Shown here in pieces: positions 53,721 to 64,000 of a stretch of 64,000 nucleotides of DNA (position 1 is the stretch's first letter; every line of letters begins with the position of its first letter). The position numbers were made by a program, and so were the translations under genes. This DNA comes from Cephalopachus bancanus (taxonomy: Eukaryota > Chordata > Mammalia > Primates > Tarsiidae), in contig JAPVLO010000044.1 in NCBI GenBank assembly GCA_027257055.1, positions 6,045,001-6,109,000 of the forward strand, in the 5' to 3' direction. Below the pieces are notes generated by a model that was not told the origin of the DNA, ran no database searches, and saw only the letters and a program-made list of their open reading frames with translations.

Positions 53721-53962
53721 TTTTTTTTTTTTTTGAGTTGGAGTCTCACTAGCCTGGGCAACTTGGTGAGACCACATCTCTACAATAAATCGAAAATTAG
53801 CTAGGCATGATGGCATGCACATGTGGTTCCAGCTCCTTGGAAGCCTGAGGCAGAAGAATCACCTGAACCCAGCAGGTTGAGGTTGCAGTGGTTGTGAGCG
53901 TGCCACTGCATTCCAGCCTGAGTGACAGAGTGAGACCAACTCAAAAAAAAAAAAAAAAAAAG
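53721..53962 (+). mobile_element. Fold-back Alu: inverted head joined to a 5'-truncated copy
   Basis: TTTTGAGTTGGAGTCTCACT (53733-53752) is an antisense Alu end. It joins directly to AGCCTGGGCAACTTGGTGAG of a plus-strand copy that ends GAGACCAACTC plus an A tract. The two ends can pair as a hairpin. Confidence 0.85.
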
Positions 53963-53982
53963 AAGAAGAAAAGAAAAGAAAT

Positions 53983-54270
53983 TAGTGCCATGGCCCAGCA
54001 TCTTGGGAGGCAGAGGTGGGAGGATTACTTGAGACCAGGAGTTCAAGACCAACCTGGGCAATAAAACAGGACTTCATCTTTACAAAAAAAAAAATTTTTT
54101 TTTAATTAGCCAGGAGTGGCAGTTGCATGCCTGTAGTTCTAGCTACACAGAAGACTGAGGCAGAAGGATCGCTTGAACCCAGGAATTCAAGGCTACAGTG
54201 ATCCATGGTCCTGCCACTGTATTCTAACCTGGGTGACTGAGACCCTCTCTCAAAAAAAAAAAAAAAAATT
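53983..54270 (+). mobile_element. Alu (old, AluJ-like), 5' end eroded
   Basis: CATGGCCCAGCATCTTGGGA to GACCCTCTCTCAAAAAA with a long A tail. Confidence 0.9.
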
Positions 54271-54304
54271 TGAGTGCCCTCAGTAATCAAATGCCTTGAC
54301 TCAT

Positions 54305-54480
54305 AGTCTATGGTGGTGATTCTAAAGTGTCCAAGGGTTACCCGAATCTTTAATAAAATGCAGATTCCAGAGTCTTGTCCCAGACTTATTAGTTCTGAAA
54401 TTCCAGGGGTAGGTTGGCCCGGAATTTTCCTCTCATTAGGATTCTGATAGGCACTAAAGTTTGAGAACCACAGGTGCAGG
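54305..54480 (+). mobile_element. MER5A-like hAT remnant
   Basis: GGTGGTGATTCTAAAGTGTC, AATGCAGATTCCAGAGTCTT and TAAAGTTTGAGAACCACAGG give both ends and the middle of a MER5A-type element. Confidence 0.75.
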
Positions 54481-54529
54481 ACCAGGTGTAGGGGGTGTTG
54501 AGGTAAGAAAAATTCAGATCAGAGAGATC

Positions 54530-54785
54530 TGAATTCTGGTTCCAAATTTGTTAATCTCATGTGTGACCTTGAGCCAGTGCCACCTCCCCTTTGCAGCCTT
54601 AGCATACTCTTCTGCAGAACCACCTGTATTTCTGTCTGATTTCTGAGTTACTTGCTCTTCTGAAGCTTGAACACATTACAGCCTCCCCTCCCAACCCAAG
54701 TGACGCCTAAGTCAGAGCTACAGCTTCTATTCACTAAGCCTCAGTTTCCTCACCTGTCAGTGGGTGATGGGATTATCAGTGACTA
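54530..54785 (+). mobile_element. MIR remnants
   Basis: GAATTCTGGTTCCAAATTTG, CATGTGTGACCTTGAGCCAG and CTAAGCCTCAGTTTCCTCAC are MIR-like in order, with an insertion between them. Confidence 0.65.
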
Positions 54786-54943
54786 ATTTTCTTTTTGTTT
54801 AATGTATTTTAAAAGTTTTAAGAAATGATTTTCAAAATAATAAGTAAAAATAAATTTTTAAAAAATATAGAATTACCATATGATCTAGCAATTCCATTTC
54901 TGGACATATCACAAAATAATTGAAAGCCAGGACTTGAACAGAT

Positions 54944-55243
54944 TTTTTTTTTATTTTGTTTTGTTTTTTGAGTTGGAGTCTCACTCTGTCACCCAGACTG
55001 GAGTGCAGTGGCCGCTCCCGGCCACTGCAGCCTCGACCTACTGGGCTCTGGCGATCCTTCCGCCTCAGCCTTCCAAATAGCCGGAATTACAGGCATACGC
55101 TACCATGCCCGACTGTTTGTTTGATTTTACTGTAGAGATGAGGTCTCCCTGCCCAGGCGGGTCTCAAACCCGCGGGCTCAGGCAATCCACTCACCTCAGC
55201 CTCCCAAAGGCGCAGGATTACAGGCTGAGCCACCGAGTCCAGC
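54944..55243 (-). mobile_element. Young Alu, antisense
   Basis: GTTTTTTGAGTTGGAGTCTC to CTGAGCCACCGAGTCCAGCT, young subfamily marks. GAACAGAT before it and GAACAGAT after 55401 suggest one target site for this and the next Alu piece. Confidence 0.92.
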
Positions 55244-55401
55244 TGGTTTTTTTTTTTTAGTTGGAGTCAAACTCTGTCACCCAGGCTGGAGTGCAGTGGC
55301 ACACACTGCCACCGCAGCCTCAACCTGCTGGGTTCAGTTGATCCTTCTGCCCCAGCCTTCCAAGTAGCTGGAACTACAGGCGTGCGCCATCATGTCCGGC
55401 T
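55244..55401 (-). mobile_element. Alu right monomer, antisense
   Basis: TTTTTAGTTGGAGTCAAACT to GCGCCATCATGTCCGGCT. No left arm. Confidence 0.88.
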
Positions 55402-55489
55402 AGAACAGATATTTTTATACCAATGTTCATCACAGAATTACCACAATAGTCAAAAGGTGGAAACGACTCAAATGTCCATTGAAACGTGA

Positions 55490-55785
55490 ATGAGCCGTCC
55501 TCAGCGGCTCAGCCTGTAATCCCGCGCTTTGGAGGCAGAGGTGAGCGGATTGCAGGAGCCCGTGGGTTCTAGACCTGCCTGGGCAACTTGGCGAGCCCTC
55601 ATCTCTACAATAAATCCAAAAAATTAGCCGGGCGTGGTAGCGTCCGCCTGTAGTTCCAGCTACTTGGAAGGCTGAGGTGGAAGGATTGCCGGAGCCTAGC
55701 AGGTCAAGGCTGCAGTGGCCAGGAGCGGCCACTGCAGTCCAGTCTGGGTGACAGAGTGAGATTCCAACTCAAAAAAAAAAAAAAG
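55490..55785 (+). mobile_element. Young Alu
   Basis: GGCTCAGCCTGTAATCCCGC and GGCCAGGAGCGGCCACTGCA mark the young group; the tail is a long A run. Confidence 0.92.
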
Positions 55786-56411
55786 AAAGATGAATGGATA
55801 AGCAAAATGTGGTATCTACATATAATGGAATATTAATCATCCTTAAAAAGGAAGGAAACTCTGGCACATGGTACATAGATGAAACTTAAAGACACTGTGT
55901 TACGTGAAATAAGCTAGACGAAAGGACAAATATATGATTCCACTTATATAAGGTACCTAGAATAGGAAAATTCACTGAGACAGAAATTAGAATGGCGTTT
56001 ACCAATGGCTAAGGGAGGAGGGATGGGGAATTATTGTTTAGTAGGTACGTAGTTTCAGTTTGGGACAATGACAAAGTTTTAGAGATGAATGTTGGTGATG
56101 GCTGCACAATAATGTGAATGTATTTAATACCAATAAACTGTATGCCTTAAAATGGTCGATTTTATGGTATTTTACCACACTAAAAAATGAACAAGGACAT
56201 CCTGCATAATGACAGATAATTTAAAAAGGGAAACAATGTAAGTCTTAGAGTGTTTATGACCTTGTTTCAGTGATGGCTGCTGAGCCCTTTCTGAGGTTGC
56301 TTAGGATTGCTCTTTCTCTCCCTTTCTCTTTCTCTATCCCCACCTCATCCCGCATATTAGTTAACTCCCATCATTGCTACTCATGTTTTTCTTTCTAAAT
56401 GGGAGTCCCTC

Positions 56412-56709
56412 TTTTTTTTTGGACTCAGGGTCTCACTTTGTGGCTCAGAGTGGAGTGCAATGGCAGGATCATAGCTCACTGTAACCGCGACCTTCTGGGT
56501 TCAGGTGATCCTTCTGCCTCAGCCTTGAGTAGCTGAGACTGCAGGCATGTGCCACCATGCCCTGCTAATTTATATATACATATATATATACATGTATTTT
56601 GTAGAGTCGAGGGCTTGCTATGTTGCTCAGGCTGGTCTTGAATTCCTAGGCTTAAGCAATCCTCCCACCCCGGTCTCCCAAAGTACAGGCATGAGTCACC
56701 ACACCCCTC
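56412..56709 (-). mobile_element. Alu (old, AluJ-like), antisense
   Basis: TTTTTTTTTGGACTCAGGGT to ATGAGTCACCACACCCCTC, with a TATA-repeat linker. Confidence 0.9.
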
Positions 56710-57605
56710 ATTTTATTTTTAAAGTCAGGCTCAAGTTTTTGGGGGAAGGTTAGGGAAATTTCACCAAGATACCACCTGCTCTGAATCCCTTCAAAGCAAA
56801 TCTTTGCTTCTCTAACAAGCAAATTTTAGTTGAGGTGAGCTAATAGCCAAGACACATGTGTTAGTAAGCTTTCAACATGATGTGCAATGTGGGTTAAAGA
56901 TAAGCTTGTGATACTTAGCTAAGCTGTACACAACACAACCGGCATGTCCAACATTTGTAAAACTTCTGGAGATTGAAACAGAATAAAACATTTTACAAAA
57001 GTGGTATTTACAGTTCAGTATTGCACTGATAACAGTTCAAAGCAGAGGCAGGCACATTTTCCATCTTAGCTGCTCAGTCAACTAAATACAGGTGGCATCA
57101 GAGAATGAAAAGAGGAAGTAGATTGTGATGGAGAAAGAACAATGAGTAAATTAAAAACAAGCTTAATGAGTAAATCGATCTTTCATTCAGTGTGTGTTTC
57201 CTGTTCTGCATTCCTTGATTTCTTGTTTCTTGGTCTTGCAGGGACCTGAGGACTCTTTACCTTCAACTTATGCCATGGAGGACATTTGATTTCAGAAGCA
57301 GCCCAAGGGACTAAGAGAGAATTCTTAGCAGCAAACTCCATGACTCCAGCTATTGAGTCCCCTAAAACATAGACAAAATATTAAGCCATGGCTCAAATCA
57401 ACATTTCTAGATAGTTTACTTATCACGTTTTCCCAGATATTTTTATAAAGCCATAGAATCTTTCATCTAAAGAAACACACAAAATAGTTTTGGTACCTAA
57501 TAGCTTAGGATAAAAAAAAAGTGTGTAATACCATAAGCCTTATGCTTCACAGTTCTTATTTATGCCTGTATTTTTAAATTCTAGTTCTTACTCATTCTTC
57601 AGAGT
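56710..57605. other. Intergenic, no feature recognised
   Basis: About 0.9 kb of AT-rich DNA before the TXN pseudogene tail. CTTGGTCTTGCAGGGACCTG near 57229 looks like a splice acceptor, but no coding exon follows. Confidence 0.5.
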
Positions 57606-57721
57606 CCTCTGTTTTTTTTTAAAGGGCAGAATTAATATTTCATTGTCATTTATAATCAGATGGCAGTTGGTTACATAGTCGCCATACTTCATACATTTGG
57701 TAAATTTAAAAAACTCCAAGG

Positions 57722-58014
57722 GGCCAGGTATGGTGGCTCAAGCCTATAATTCCAGCACTTTGGGAGGCCAAGGCAAGAGGACTGCCTGAGCCCTGGAGTT
57801 CAAGACTAGCCTGGACAACTTGGCAAGACCTCATCTCTACAATAAATCAAAAAATTAACCAGACTTGGTAGAAGGCACCTGTAGTTCCAGCTACTTGGAA
57901 GGCTGAGGCGGAAGGATCGCCTGAACCCAGCAGGTCAAGGCTGCAGTGGTTATGAGTATGTCAGTGCACTCCAGCCTAGGCTACAGAGTGAGACTCCAGC
58001 TCAAAAAAAAAAAA
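57722..58014 (+). mobile_element. Alu inside the TXN pseudogene 3' UTR
   Basis: GGCCAGGTATGGTGGCTCAA to GACTCCAGCTCAAAAAAAAA. TXN 3' UTR sequence lies on both sides. Confidence 0.93.
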
Positions 58015-58136
58015 GTTTTAAATAGCCAGTGACTGGTTATGTTTTCAGAAAACATGATTAGATTAATTAATTAATGATCACTTCAAGCTTGTCCTTATTA
58101 GCTCCAGGAAATTCACCCACCTTTTGTCCCTTTTTT

Positions 58137-58423
58137 TTTTTTTTTTTTTGAGTTGAAGTCTCACTCTGTCGCCCAGACTGGAGTGCAGTGGCCGCTCCCG
58201 GCCACCGCAGCCTCGACCTGCTGGGCTCCAGCGATTGTTCCGCCTCAGCCTTCCAGGTAGCCGGAATTACAGGCATGCACTACCACGCCCGGCTGATTTT
58301 TTGATTTATTGTAGAGATGAGGTCTCGCTGCCCAGGCGGGTCTTGAACCCGTGAGCTCAGGCAATCCACTTCACCTCAGCCTCCCAAAGGTGCGGGATTA
58401 CAGGCTGAGCCACCGAGCCCGGC
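58137..58423 (-). mobile_element. Young Alu inside the TXN pseudogene coding part
   Basis: A T tract and GAGTTGAAGTCTCACTCTGT lead to GAGCCACCGAGCCCGGC. CTTTTGTCCCTTTT occurs on both sides (about 58122-58136 and 58423-58437). Confidence 0.95.
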
Positions 58424-58756
58424 CCTTTTGTCCCTTTTTAAAAAACTGGAAGGTTGGCATACGTTTGACTGCACACTCTGAAGCAACATCTTGACAGTCA
58501 TCCACATCTACTTCAGGGAACACCATACTGGAATATTTTTCAGAGAGGGAATGAAATAATGGCTTGATCATTTTGCAAGGCCCACACCACATGGCTGAGA
58601 AGTCGACTATGACAAGTTTATCACCTGCAGCTTCCAAGGCATCCTGAAAAGAAGACTTGTTATTGATTTGTTTCACCATTTTGGCTGTTAGGGTCTGGGA
58701 AGCAGCTGTAAGAACCAATGGAAATGGACCCTAAATGCCAGACCGAGCTTCCCCTG

Positions 58757-58925
58757 TGTTTTTTTGTTTTTTGTTTTTTGAATTGGAGTCTTACTCTGTT
58801 GCCCAGGCTGGAGTGCAGTGGAACACTCATGGCCACCGCAGCCTTGATCTGCTAGATTCAGGCAATCCTTCCACCTCAGCCTTCCAAGTGGCTTGGAACT
58901 ACAGGCACGCAGCACCACACCCAGC
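58757..58925 (-). mobile_element. Alu right monomer, antisense
   Basis: TTTTTTGTTTTTTGTTTTTT then GAATTGGAGTCTTACTCTGT to CACCACACCCAGCTG. Only the right arm is present. Confidence 0.9.
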
Positions 58926-59093
58926 TGTTAGGGTAAATGTTAGGGTGTTGCGGAGGAGCGGAGGAGCTCAGCACCACAGGAGCCGTAATGAAGGAGGTGT
59001 GCGCTGGTAACCAGAGATCCGAGTAATGCACAGATTTGCAACACACAGAGAGATGAAGGAAGAAAAGATTTATTTTTTAAAAAGTTAACTTTC

Positions 59094-59382
59094 AGACGGG
59101 CTCGGTGGCTCAACCTGTAATCCCGCGCCTTTGGGAGGCTGAGGTGAGTGGATTGCCTGAGCCCGCGGGTTCGAGACCCGCCTGGGCAGCGAGACCTCAT
59201 CTCTACAATAAATCAAAAAATTAGCCGGGCGTGGTAGCGCATGCCTGTAATTCCGGCTACTTGGAAGGCTGAGGCAGAAGTATCACCAGAGCCCAGTAGG
59301 TCAAGGCTGCGGTGGCCGGGAGTGGCTACTGCACTCCAGTCTGGATGACAGAGTGAGACTCCAACTCAAAAAAAAAGAAATA
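59094..59382 (+). mobile_element. Young Alu, first of a same-site pair
   Basis: AGACGGGCTCGGTGGCTCAA to AACTCAAAAAAAAAGAAATA. AAAAAGTTAACTTTC flanks it at 59079-59093 and 59383-59397. Confidence 0.95.
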
Positions 59383-59397
59383 AAAAAGTTAACTTTC

Positions 59398-59681
59398 GAG
59401 CCGGGCTCGGTGGCTCAGCCTGTAATCCCGTGCCTTTGGGAGGCTGAGGTGAGTGGATTGCCTGAGCCCGCGGGTTCGAGACCCGCCTGGGCAGCAAGAT
59501 CTCCTCTCTACAATAAATCAAAAAATCAGCAGGGCGTGGTAGCGCATACCTGTAATTCCGGCTACTTGGAAGGCTGAGGCAGAAGGATCGCTGGAGCCCA
59601 GCAGGTCGAGGCTGCGGTGGCTGGAAGTGGCCACTGCACTCCAGTCTGGGCGACGAAGTGAGACTCCAACTCAAAAAAAAA
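59398..59681 (+). mobile_element. Young Alu, second of a same-site pair
   Basis: GAGCCGGGCTCGGTGGCTCA to GACTCCAACTCAAAAAA. The repeat before it (59383-59397) and AAAAAGTTCACTTTC after it (59682-59696) differ by one base. Confidence 0.95.
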
Positions 59682-60120
59682 AAAAAGTTCACTTTCCACA
59701 AACAGGAAGAGGGCCAGCACTCTAAGATGAGTGTGGCACCGTAGCCCTGAGACCCCGGCTTAAATCCTTTCTCCTGAAGATGTTGCAGTCAGGTAGATGT
59801 AACTTAACTGCTCACTGCCGTGACTCACTTGTTGACCACTTGCCAATGTCTTGGAGACCCTGAAGGGTGCCAGGTCACCAGGCACTGAGTCACGGGCTCT
59901 CACCACCCCCAGGAGTTCATTTTCAGATTACTAATAGGCCATACCTGTCATGCTTGAAGGGTCTGTGTTTCTGGAAAGACAAAGTCAGCAAAGTTAATCT
60001 TTACCTAAAGAATGTATTCCTCCAGGGCACAGTTTTTACTTTCTCATCATTGTGTTAGGATCTAGGAACAAAAGATGGCTTCTCATCTTGGTCTATCCTT
60101 TCACTGGCTACCCTGTGTTT

Positions 60121-60426
60121 GTTTGTTTGTTTGTTGTTGTTGTTTTTTGAGTCAGAGTCTCACTCAGTCCCCGGAACTGGAGTGCAGTGGCACACCCCAG
60201 CCACTGCTGCCTCGACCTGCTGGGCTCCAGCGATCCTTCCGCCTCAGCCTTCCAAGTAGCTGGAACTACAGGCGCGCGCTACCACACCTGGCTAATTTTT
60301 TGATTTATTGTAGAAATGAAGTCTCGCCAAGTTGCCCAGGAGGGTCTCGAACCTTCGGGCTCAGGCAATCCACTCACCTCAGCCTCCCAAAGCGCAGAAT
60401 TACAGGCTGAGCCACCGAGCCCGGCT
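60121..60426 (-). mobile_element. Alu, antisense, with 12-base target duplication
   Basis: TACCCTGTGTTT occurs at 60109-60120 and 60427-60438. The start is a GTTT/GTT repeat. Confidence 0.95.
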
Positions 60427-60557
60427 TACCCTGTGTTTTATTTAACAAAGGAAATCTGTTTCCTGTGACTGAAGAAACAGGCAGGAATATTTACCTAAAT
60501 ATTATCTATGATTTGGGTTTAGCACCAGGTAGGCCTGGCACAAAGATTTCTTTATTA

Positions 60558-60590
60558 ATAATTAATAATAATATTAATAATAACTGTTGT
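60558..60590. repeat. AAT-rich simple repeat
   Basis: TTAATAATTAATAATAATAT and similar units sit between two LTR-like ends. Confidence 0.85.
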
Positions 60591-61440
60591 TAGGGTCACA
60601 CTCTCCCTTCAGGGGGCCTCCAGAATGTTAGGTCAGGCCCACTGGGGATGTGGGTATCAGGGATGTGATCCAATGCCTCATGAAAGGTGCAAAGAATTGC
60701 AAAGAAGTTAGATTAGAAAATATACTTTATTTAAAAGTAAATTAAAGAGAGAGAGAGAAAGAGAAGATTCACCTTCTCAAGGCAGGGGAGGGGGTCAAAG
60801 CCAGGAAGCATGGCAACAGCCATAGCTCAAAGAGCACATGGCAACACCAGAGTCTAGCAAGACAATGACCAATGGCTGCTTGTGGTTGAGTCCGTTAACC
60901 ATTCCCCTTGATGCGGGAAGATCATTAAGGTGATTGGGTGGTGATCTTCTCCACATTATCACGAAGGGGCAGGTAAGTGCAGGCACTGATGTCAGGTGAT
61001 AGACAGCAGGCAGATGACCCATCATGTGGGTCAGTCACATGATGGCTGCCATGGTGGGGTCTGTCTGTGTCACATTGGTCACAAAGGGCTGATTAGGTTA
61101 ATTTGGGGTTTGGGCCTGGAGGGGATCCCCCCAAGAGACTTGTTAGACATTTGCAATCCCCAAATTCCTTGACCAAAGGTGGTCTTATTATTTCTATGGC
61201 TTTGGCCAGCCAAAGGATGATCTTTGACCTTGACAAGGAACCTGAAAGTTTGCTATAGATTATTATGCTAAATCATGAATTGGAAGTTTGGCTGTTCTGG
61301 TCTTCCATCTGATAGAGACTGGTCTTGCATCTGATAGAGATAGGGTGCCGCTTGGCCTGCAGTAGAATGTCTAAACACTTTCTAATGGTTATGCTGAGGC
61401 AAAAAGATTAAACTAAGAATAAGCTAAGTTTCTTCTAGAT
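60591..61440 (-). mobile_element. Second LTR-like element, antisense
   Basis: The minus strand has AAATAAAG (about 60725-60735) and ends, about 135 bases on, with GTGACCCTAACA at 60591. The spacing fits poly(A) signal, R, U5 and an LTR end. 60712-60870 is repeated at 62255-62405. The outer limit is a guess. Confidence 0.45.
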
Positions 61441-61536
61441 TTCTATAGGTACCTCCTTTCAATTATTAAACTTATAGTTAATATTTATTGAACATTTTTA
61501 ATGTTCTGTGTACTGTTCTAGGTGCTTTACTACATC

Positions 61537-61823
61537 ATCTTAGATTTGTTTGTTTGTTTTGTGTTGTTTGAGTCAGAGTCCCACTCTGTCGCCCAGACTG
61601 GAGTGCAGTGGCATGCTCACAGCCACCGCAGCCTTGACCTGCTGGGTTCAGGCAATCTTACTGCCTCAGTCTTCCAAGTAGCTGGAACCACTGGCGTGCA
61701 CCACCACACTCAACTAATTTTTCTACTTATTGTAGAGGCAAGGTCTCTCCATGTTGCTCAGGCTGGTCTTGAACCCCTGAGCTTAGGCAATTCTCTTGTC
61801 TCCGCCTCCCAAAGTGCTGGGAG
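61537..61823 (-). mobile_element. Alu, antisense, left end missing
   Basis: TTTGTTTGTTTTGTGTTGTT then GAGTCAGAGTCCCACTCTGT to CCAAAGTGCTGGGA, where it stops short. Confidence 0.9.
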
Positions 61824-61829
61824 GGTGAA

Positions 61830-62022
61830 GTCCCAGCCTGAGCAACATGGCAAGACCTCATATCTATAATAAATCAAAAAATTAGATTGTAGTTCCAGCT
61901 ACTTGGAAGGTTGAGGCAGAAGGATCACCTGAGCCTAGCAGGTTAAGGCTGCAGTAGCTATGATCATGCCACTGTACTCCAGCCTTGGGACAGAGTGAGA
62001 CTCGACTCAAAAAAATATTTAA
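61830..62022 (+). mobile_element. Alu, 5'-truncated
   Basis: TCCCAGCCTGAGCAACATGG to GAGACTCGACTCAAAAAAAT. It abuts the antisense copy to its left. Confidence 0.88.
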
Positions 62023-62249
62023 AAAAATGAACTCAAGAACAGTCAAATGGAGGAGACCCACGGAGCAAGATATGGAAGGGTCTGAGGGACACAGGCTTCC
62101 ATGCCCTCCTTGAGCACACCCCCTCCTAGCACATTGATGTGCTTATCAACCCATAAGGTCAGTTACAAACCAAAATCACAGTAATACTGGTTTTCATATT
62201 TGTCTGGGTATTCATGTTCACTGTAGAGCTTTCTATTTTCTTTCTTTTT

Positions 62250-62408
62250 TTATTGGAAAAAAAATAGTTTATTTAGAAAGTAAATTAGAGAGAGAGAGAG
62301 AAAAGATTCACCTACCCAAGGCAGAATGGGGGCCAAAGCCAGGCAACATGGTGGTCATAGCTCCAAGAGCCAAGTGGACACACCAGAGTTTAACAAAGCA
62401 ATGCCGAG
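62250..62408 (-). mobile_element. Fragment of the second LTR-like repeat
   Basis: GAGAGAGAGAGAAAAGATTC, GGCAGAATGGGGGCCAAAGC and CATAGCTCCAAGAGC match 60740-60840 closely in the same orientation. Confidence 0.6.
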
Positions 62409-62533
62409 CTTTTTATTTTCATATGACTCTGAGCTACTCTCTAGTGCCATCTGATTTCTACTTGGAGGACTCCCTTTAGCATTTTTTATAGGTTGGGTCT
62501 AGTGATAAACTCCTACAGAATCTAGAAATGTCT

Positions 62534-62840
62534 TGTGTTGTTTTTTGTTTTGTTTTGTTTTGTTTAGTTGGAGTCTCACTCTGTTGCCCAGATTGAAGTG
62601 TAGTGGCCGCTCCCGGCCACTGCAGCCTCTACCTGCTGGGCTCCTGCGATCCTGCCATCTCAGCCTTCCAAGTAGCTGGAACTACAGGCATGCACTACCA
62701 CACCTGGCTATTTTTTTTATTTATTGTAGAGAAGAGGTCTCGCCAAGTTGCCCAGGCGGCTCTCCAACCCGCGGGCTCAGGCAATCCACTCACCTCAGCC
62801 TCCCAAAGCACGGGATTACAGGCTGAGCCACCGAGCCCAC
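62534..62840 (-). mobile_element. Young Alu, antisense
   Basis: TTTTGTTTTGTTTAGTTGGA to GGCTGAGCCACCGAGCCCA. The start is a GTTTT repeat. Confidence 0.92.
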
Positions 62841-62971
62841 GGGATTGGTCTTTTTTAAAAAAATTAATTTCTCTTTGTTGATATTCTCATTTTGCTCATA
62901 TGCTGTTTTGCTTATTTCCTTTAGCTATCTGTATTATTCTTTAGCTCTTTGAGCATATTTAAGAAAGTTGT

Positions 62972-63272
62972 GAGCCGGGCTCGGTGGCTCAGCCTGTAAT
63001 CCTGCGCCTTTGGGAGGCTGAGGTGAGTGGATTGCCTGAGCCCGCAGGTTCGAGACCCGCCTAGGCAGTGAGACCTCATCTCTACAATAAATTAAAAAAA
63101 TCAGCCAGGTATGGTAGTGCATGCCTGTAATTCCGTCTCCTTGGAAGGCTGAGGTGAAAGGATCGCCAGAGCCCAGCAGGTCAAGGTTGCAGTGACCGGG
63201 AGCGGCCACTGCACTCCAATCTGGGCGACAGAGTGAGACTCCAACTCGGAAAAAAAATAAAAATAAAAATAA
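62972..63272 (+). mobile_element. Young Alu with 11-base target duplication
   Basis: AAGAAAGTTGT occurs at 62961-62971 and 63273-63283. All young marks are present; the tail is an AAAAT repeat. Confidence 0.95.
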
Positions 63273-63283
63273 AAGAAAGTTGT

Positions 63284-63563
63284 TGCTGGGTGCATGGTGG
63301 CTCACACCTGTGAGAGAGGCAAGAGGATTGTCGGAGTCCAGGGGTTCAAGACCAGCGTGGGCACCTTGGCAAGACCTCGTCCTTACAATAAGTCAAAAAA
63401 TTAGCTGGGCTTGATGGTGCATACCTGTAGTTCCAGCTACTTGGAAGACTGAGGCAAAAAGATTGCCTGAGCCCAGCAGGTCAAAGCTGCAGTGGTTGTG
63501 AGCATGCCACTGCACTCCAGCCTGGGCAACGGAGTGAGACTCTGATTCAAAAAAAAAAAAAAG
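63284..63563 (+). mobile_element. Alu with left-arm deletion
   Basis: GCTGGGTGCATGGTGGCTCA, then CACCTGTGAGAGAGGCAAGA shows the loss. The tail is an A run. Confidence 0.9.
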
Positions 63564-63862
<299 letters not shown>

Positions 63863-64000
63863 GATAATTAAACATTATAAGAGTCAATGGGGATGGTCAC
63901 TGCTATCTGCATCATCAGCCAAATGAGATCTGAAATGAAATATTTCTCTTTCGCATCCCAGGAATAAAACTAGTTGTCCCCATCAAATACAGCTTTACAG

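Larger units (their letters stand above)
54855..56195 (+). mobile_element. L1M-type 3' region split by three Alu insertions
   Basis: GAATTACCATATGATCTAGC (54870), GAAACGACTCAAATGTCCAT (55461) and 55785-56190 (ATGTGGTATCTACATATAAT to ATTTTACCACACTAAAAAAT) form one collinear L1 tail. Alus at 54944-55243, 55244-55401 and 55490-55785 interrupt it. Confidence 0.88.
57612..58733 (-). pseudogene. TXN: Thioredoxin (TXN) processed pseudogene, split by two Alus
   Basis: An intronless copy of thioredoxin mRNA starts near 58733 with its 5' UTR and has its ATG at 58679. Residues 1-85 are open and keep the WCGPCK redox motif, but Cys73 is replaced by Arg (VKRMPT). After FFKKGQK the frame is cut by an Alu (about 58137-58423) flanked by copies of AAGGGACAAAAG. 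It resumes as GQKVGEFPGANKDKLEVIIN and then hits TAA where Glu103 should be. The 3' UTR follows, is cut by a second Alu (57722-58014), resumes at 57630-57720 and ends in an A tail at about 57620-57612. It is a dead retrocopy. Confidence 0.94.
58926..60545 (-). mobile_element. LTR-like element, antisense, split by three Alus
   Basis: On the minus strand AATAAATC (about 59066-59074) is followed about 140 bases later by the terminus ACCCTAACA, as in the R-U5 part of a retroviral LTR. The body appears to extend to about 60540, interrupted by Alus at 59094-59382, 59398-59681 and 60121-60426. No coding sequence is present. Family and left end are uncertain. Confidence 0.45.

Noticed and set aside
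57229..57300. Splice-acceptor-like TTGGTCTTGCAG|GGACCTG
   Set aside because: No open exon with coding character or donor follows, and no neighbouring gene exon is recognised.

Overview
The window is nuclear DNA of a primate. About half of it is dimeric, 7SL-derived Alu elements plus L1, L2, MIR and MER5A-type debris. The Alus resemble neither the AluS/AluY copies of monkeys and apes nor the lemur and loris forms I know. Most carry a linker reading ACAATAAATCAAAAAATTAGCC and a tail reading GACTCCAACTCAAAA, and a GC-rich younger group begins GCCGGGCTCGGTGGCTCAGCC. By elimination I infer a tarsier (Tarsius/Carlito); this is inference, not proof.

The only functional gene I can support is GPT2, mitochondrial alanine aminotransferase 2, complete and on the minus strand. 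Eleven coding exons run from the ATG at 52136 down to the stop at 11619-11621. Every junction has AG/GT borders, the phases match throughout, and the joined frame is 523 codons, the human length. The first coding exon lies in a CpG island (about 51840-52660). A 3' UTR of about 2.2 kb probably ends near an AATAAA at 9360-9365.

Layout: 1-4100 is a pile of L1 fragments with Alus inside. 4100-9300 is intergenic, with Alus, a MIR split by a CA repeat, and AC microsatellites. 9340-52136 is GPT2. Intron 8 holds an alpha-tubulin processed pseudogene behind an old L1 tail. Intron 7 holds a long L2 copy. Exon 5 is closely bracketed by an inverted Alu pair. Intron 1 (10.3 kb) holds nested Alus and another L1 tail. 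52700-64000, upstream of GPT2, has an L1 3' end split by Alus, a thioredoxin (TXN) processed pseudogene split by two Alus, LTR-like repeats and more Alus.

I found no operon, CRISPR array, functional RNA gene or new biological system. The points worth a second look are retrotransposon biology (a young Alu subfamily, two Alus at one target site, nested Alus, a fold-back Alu), a possible circular RNA from GPT2 exon 5, and candidate CTCF and ATF4 sites. Most of the many short open frames are translations of Alus or of GC-rich DNA and were left out.
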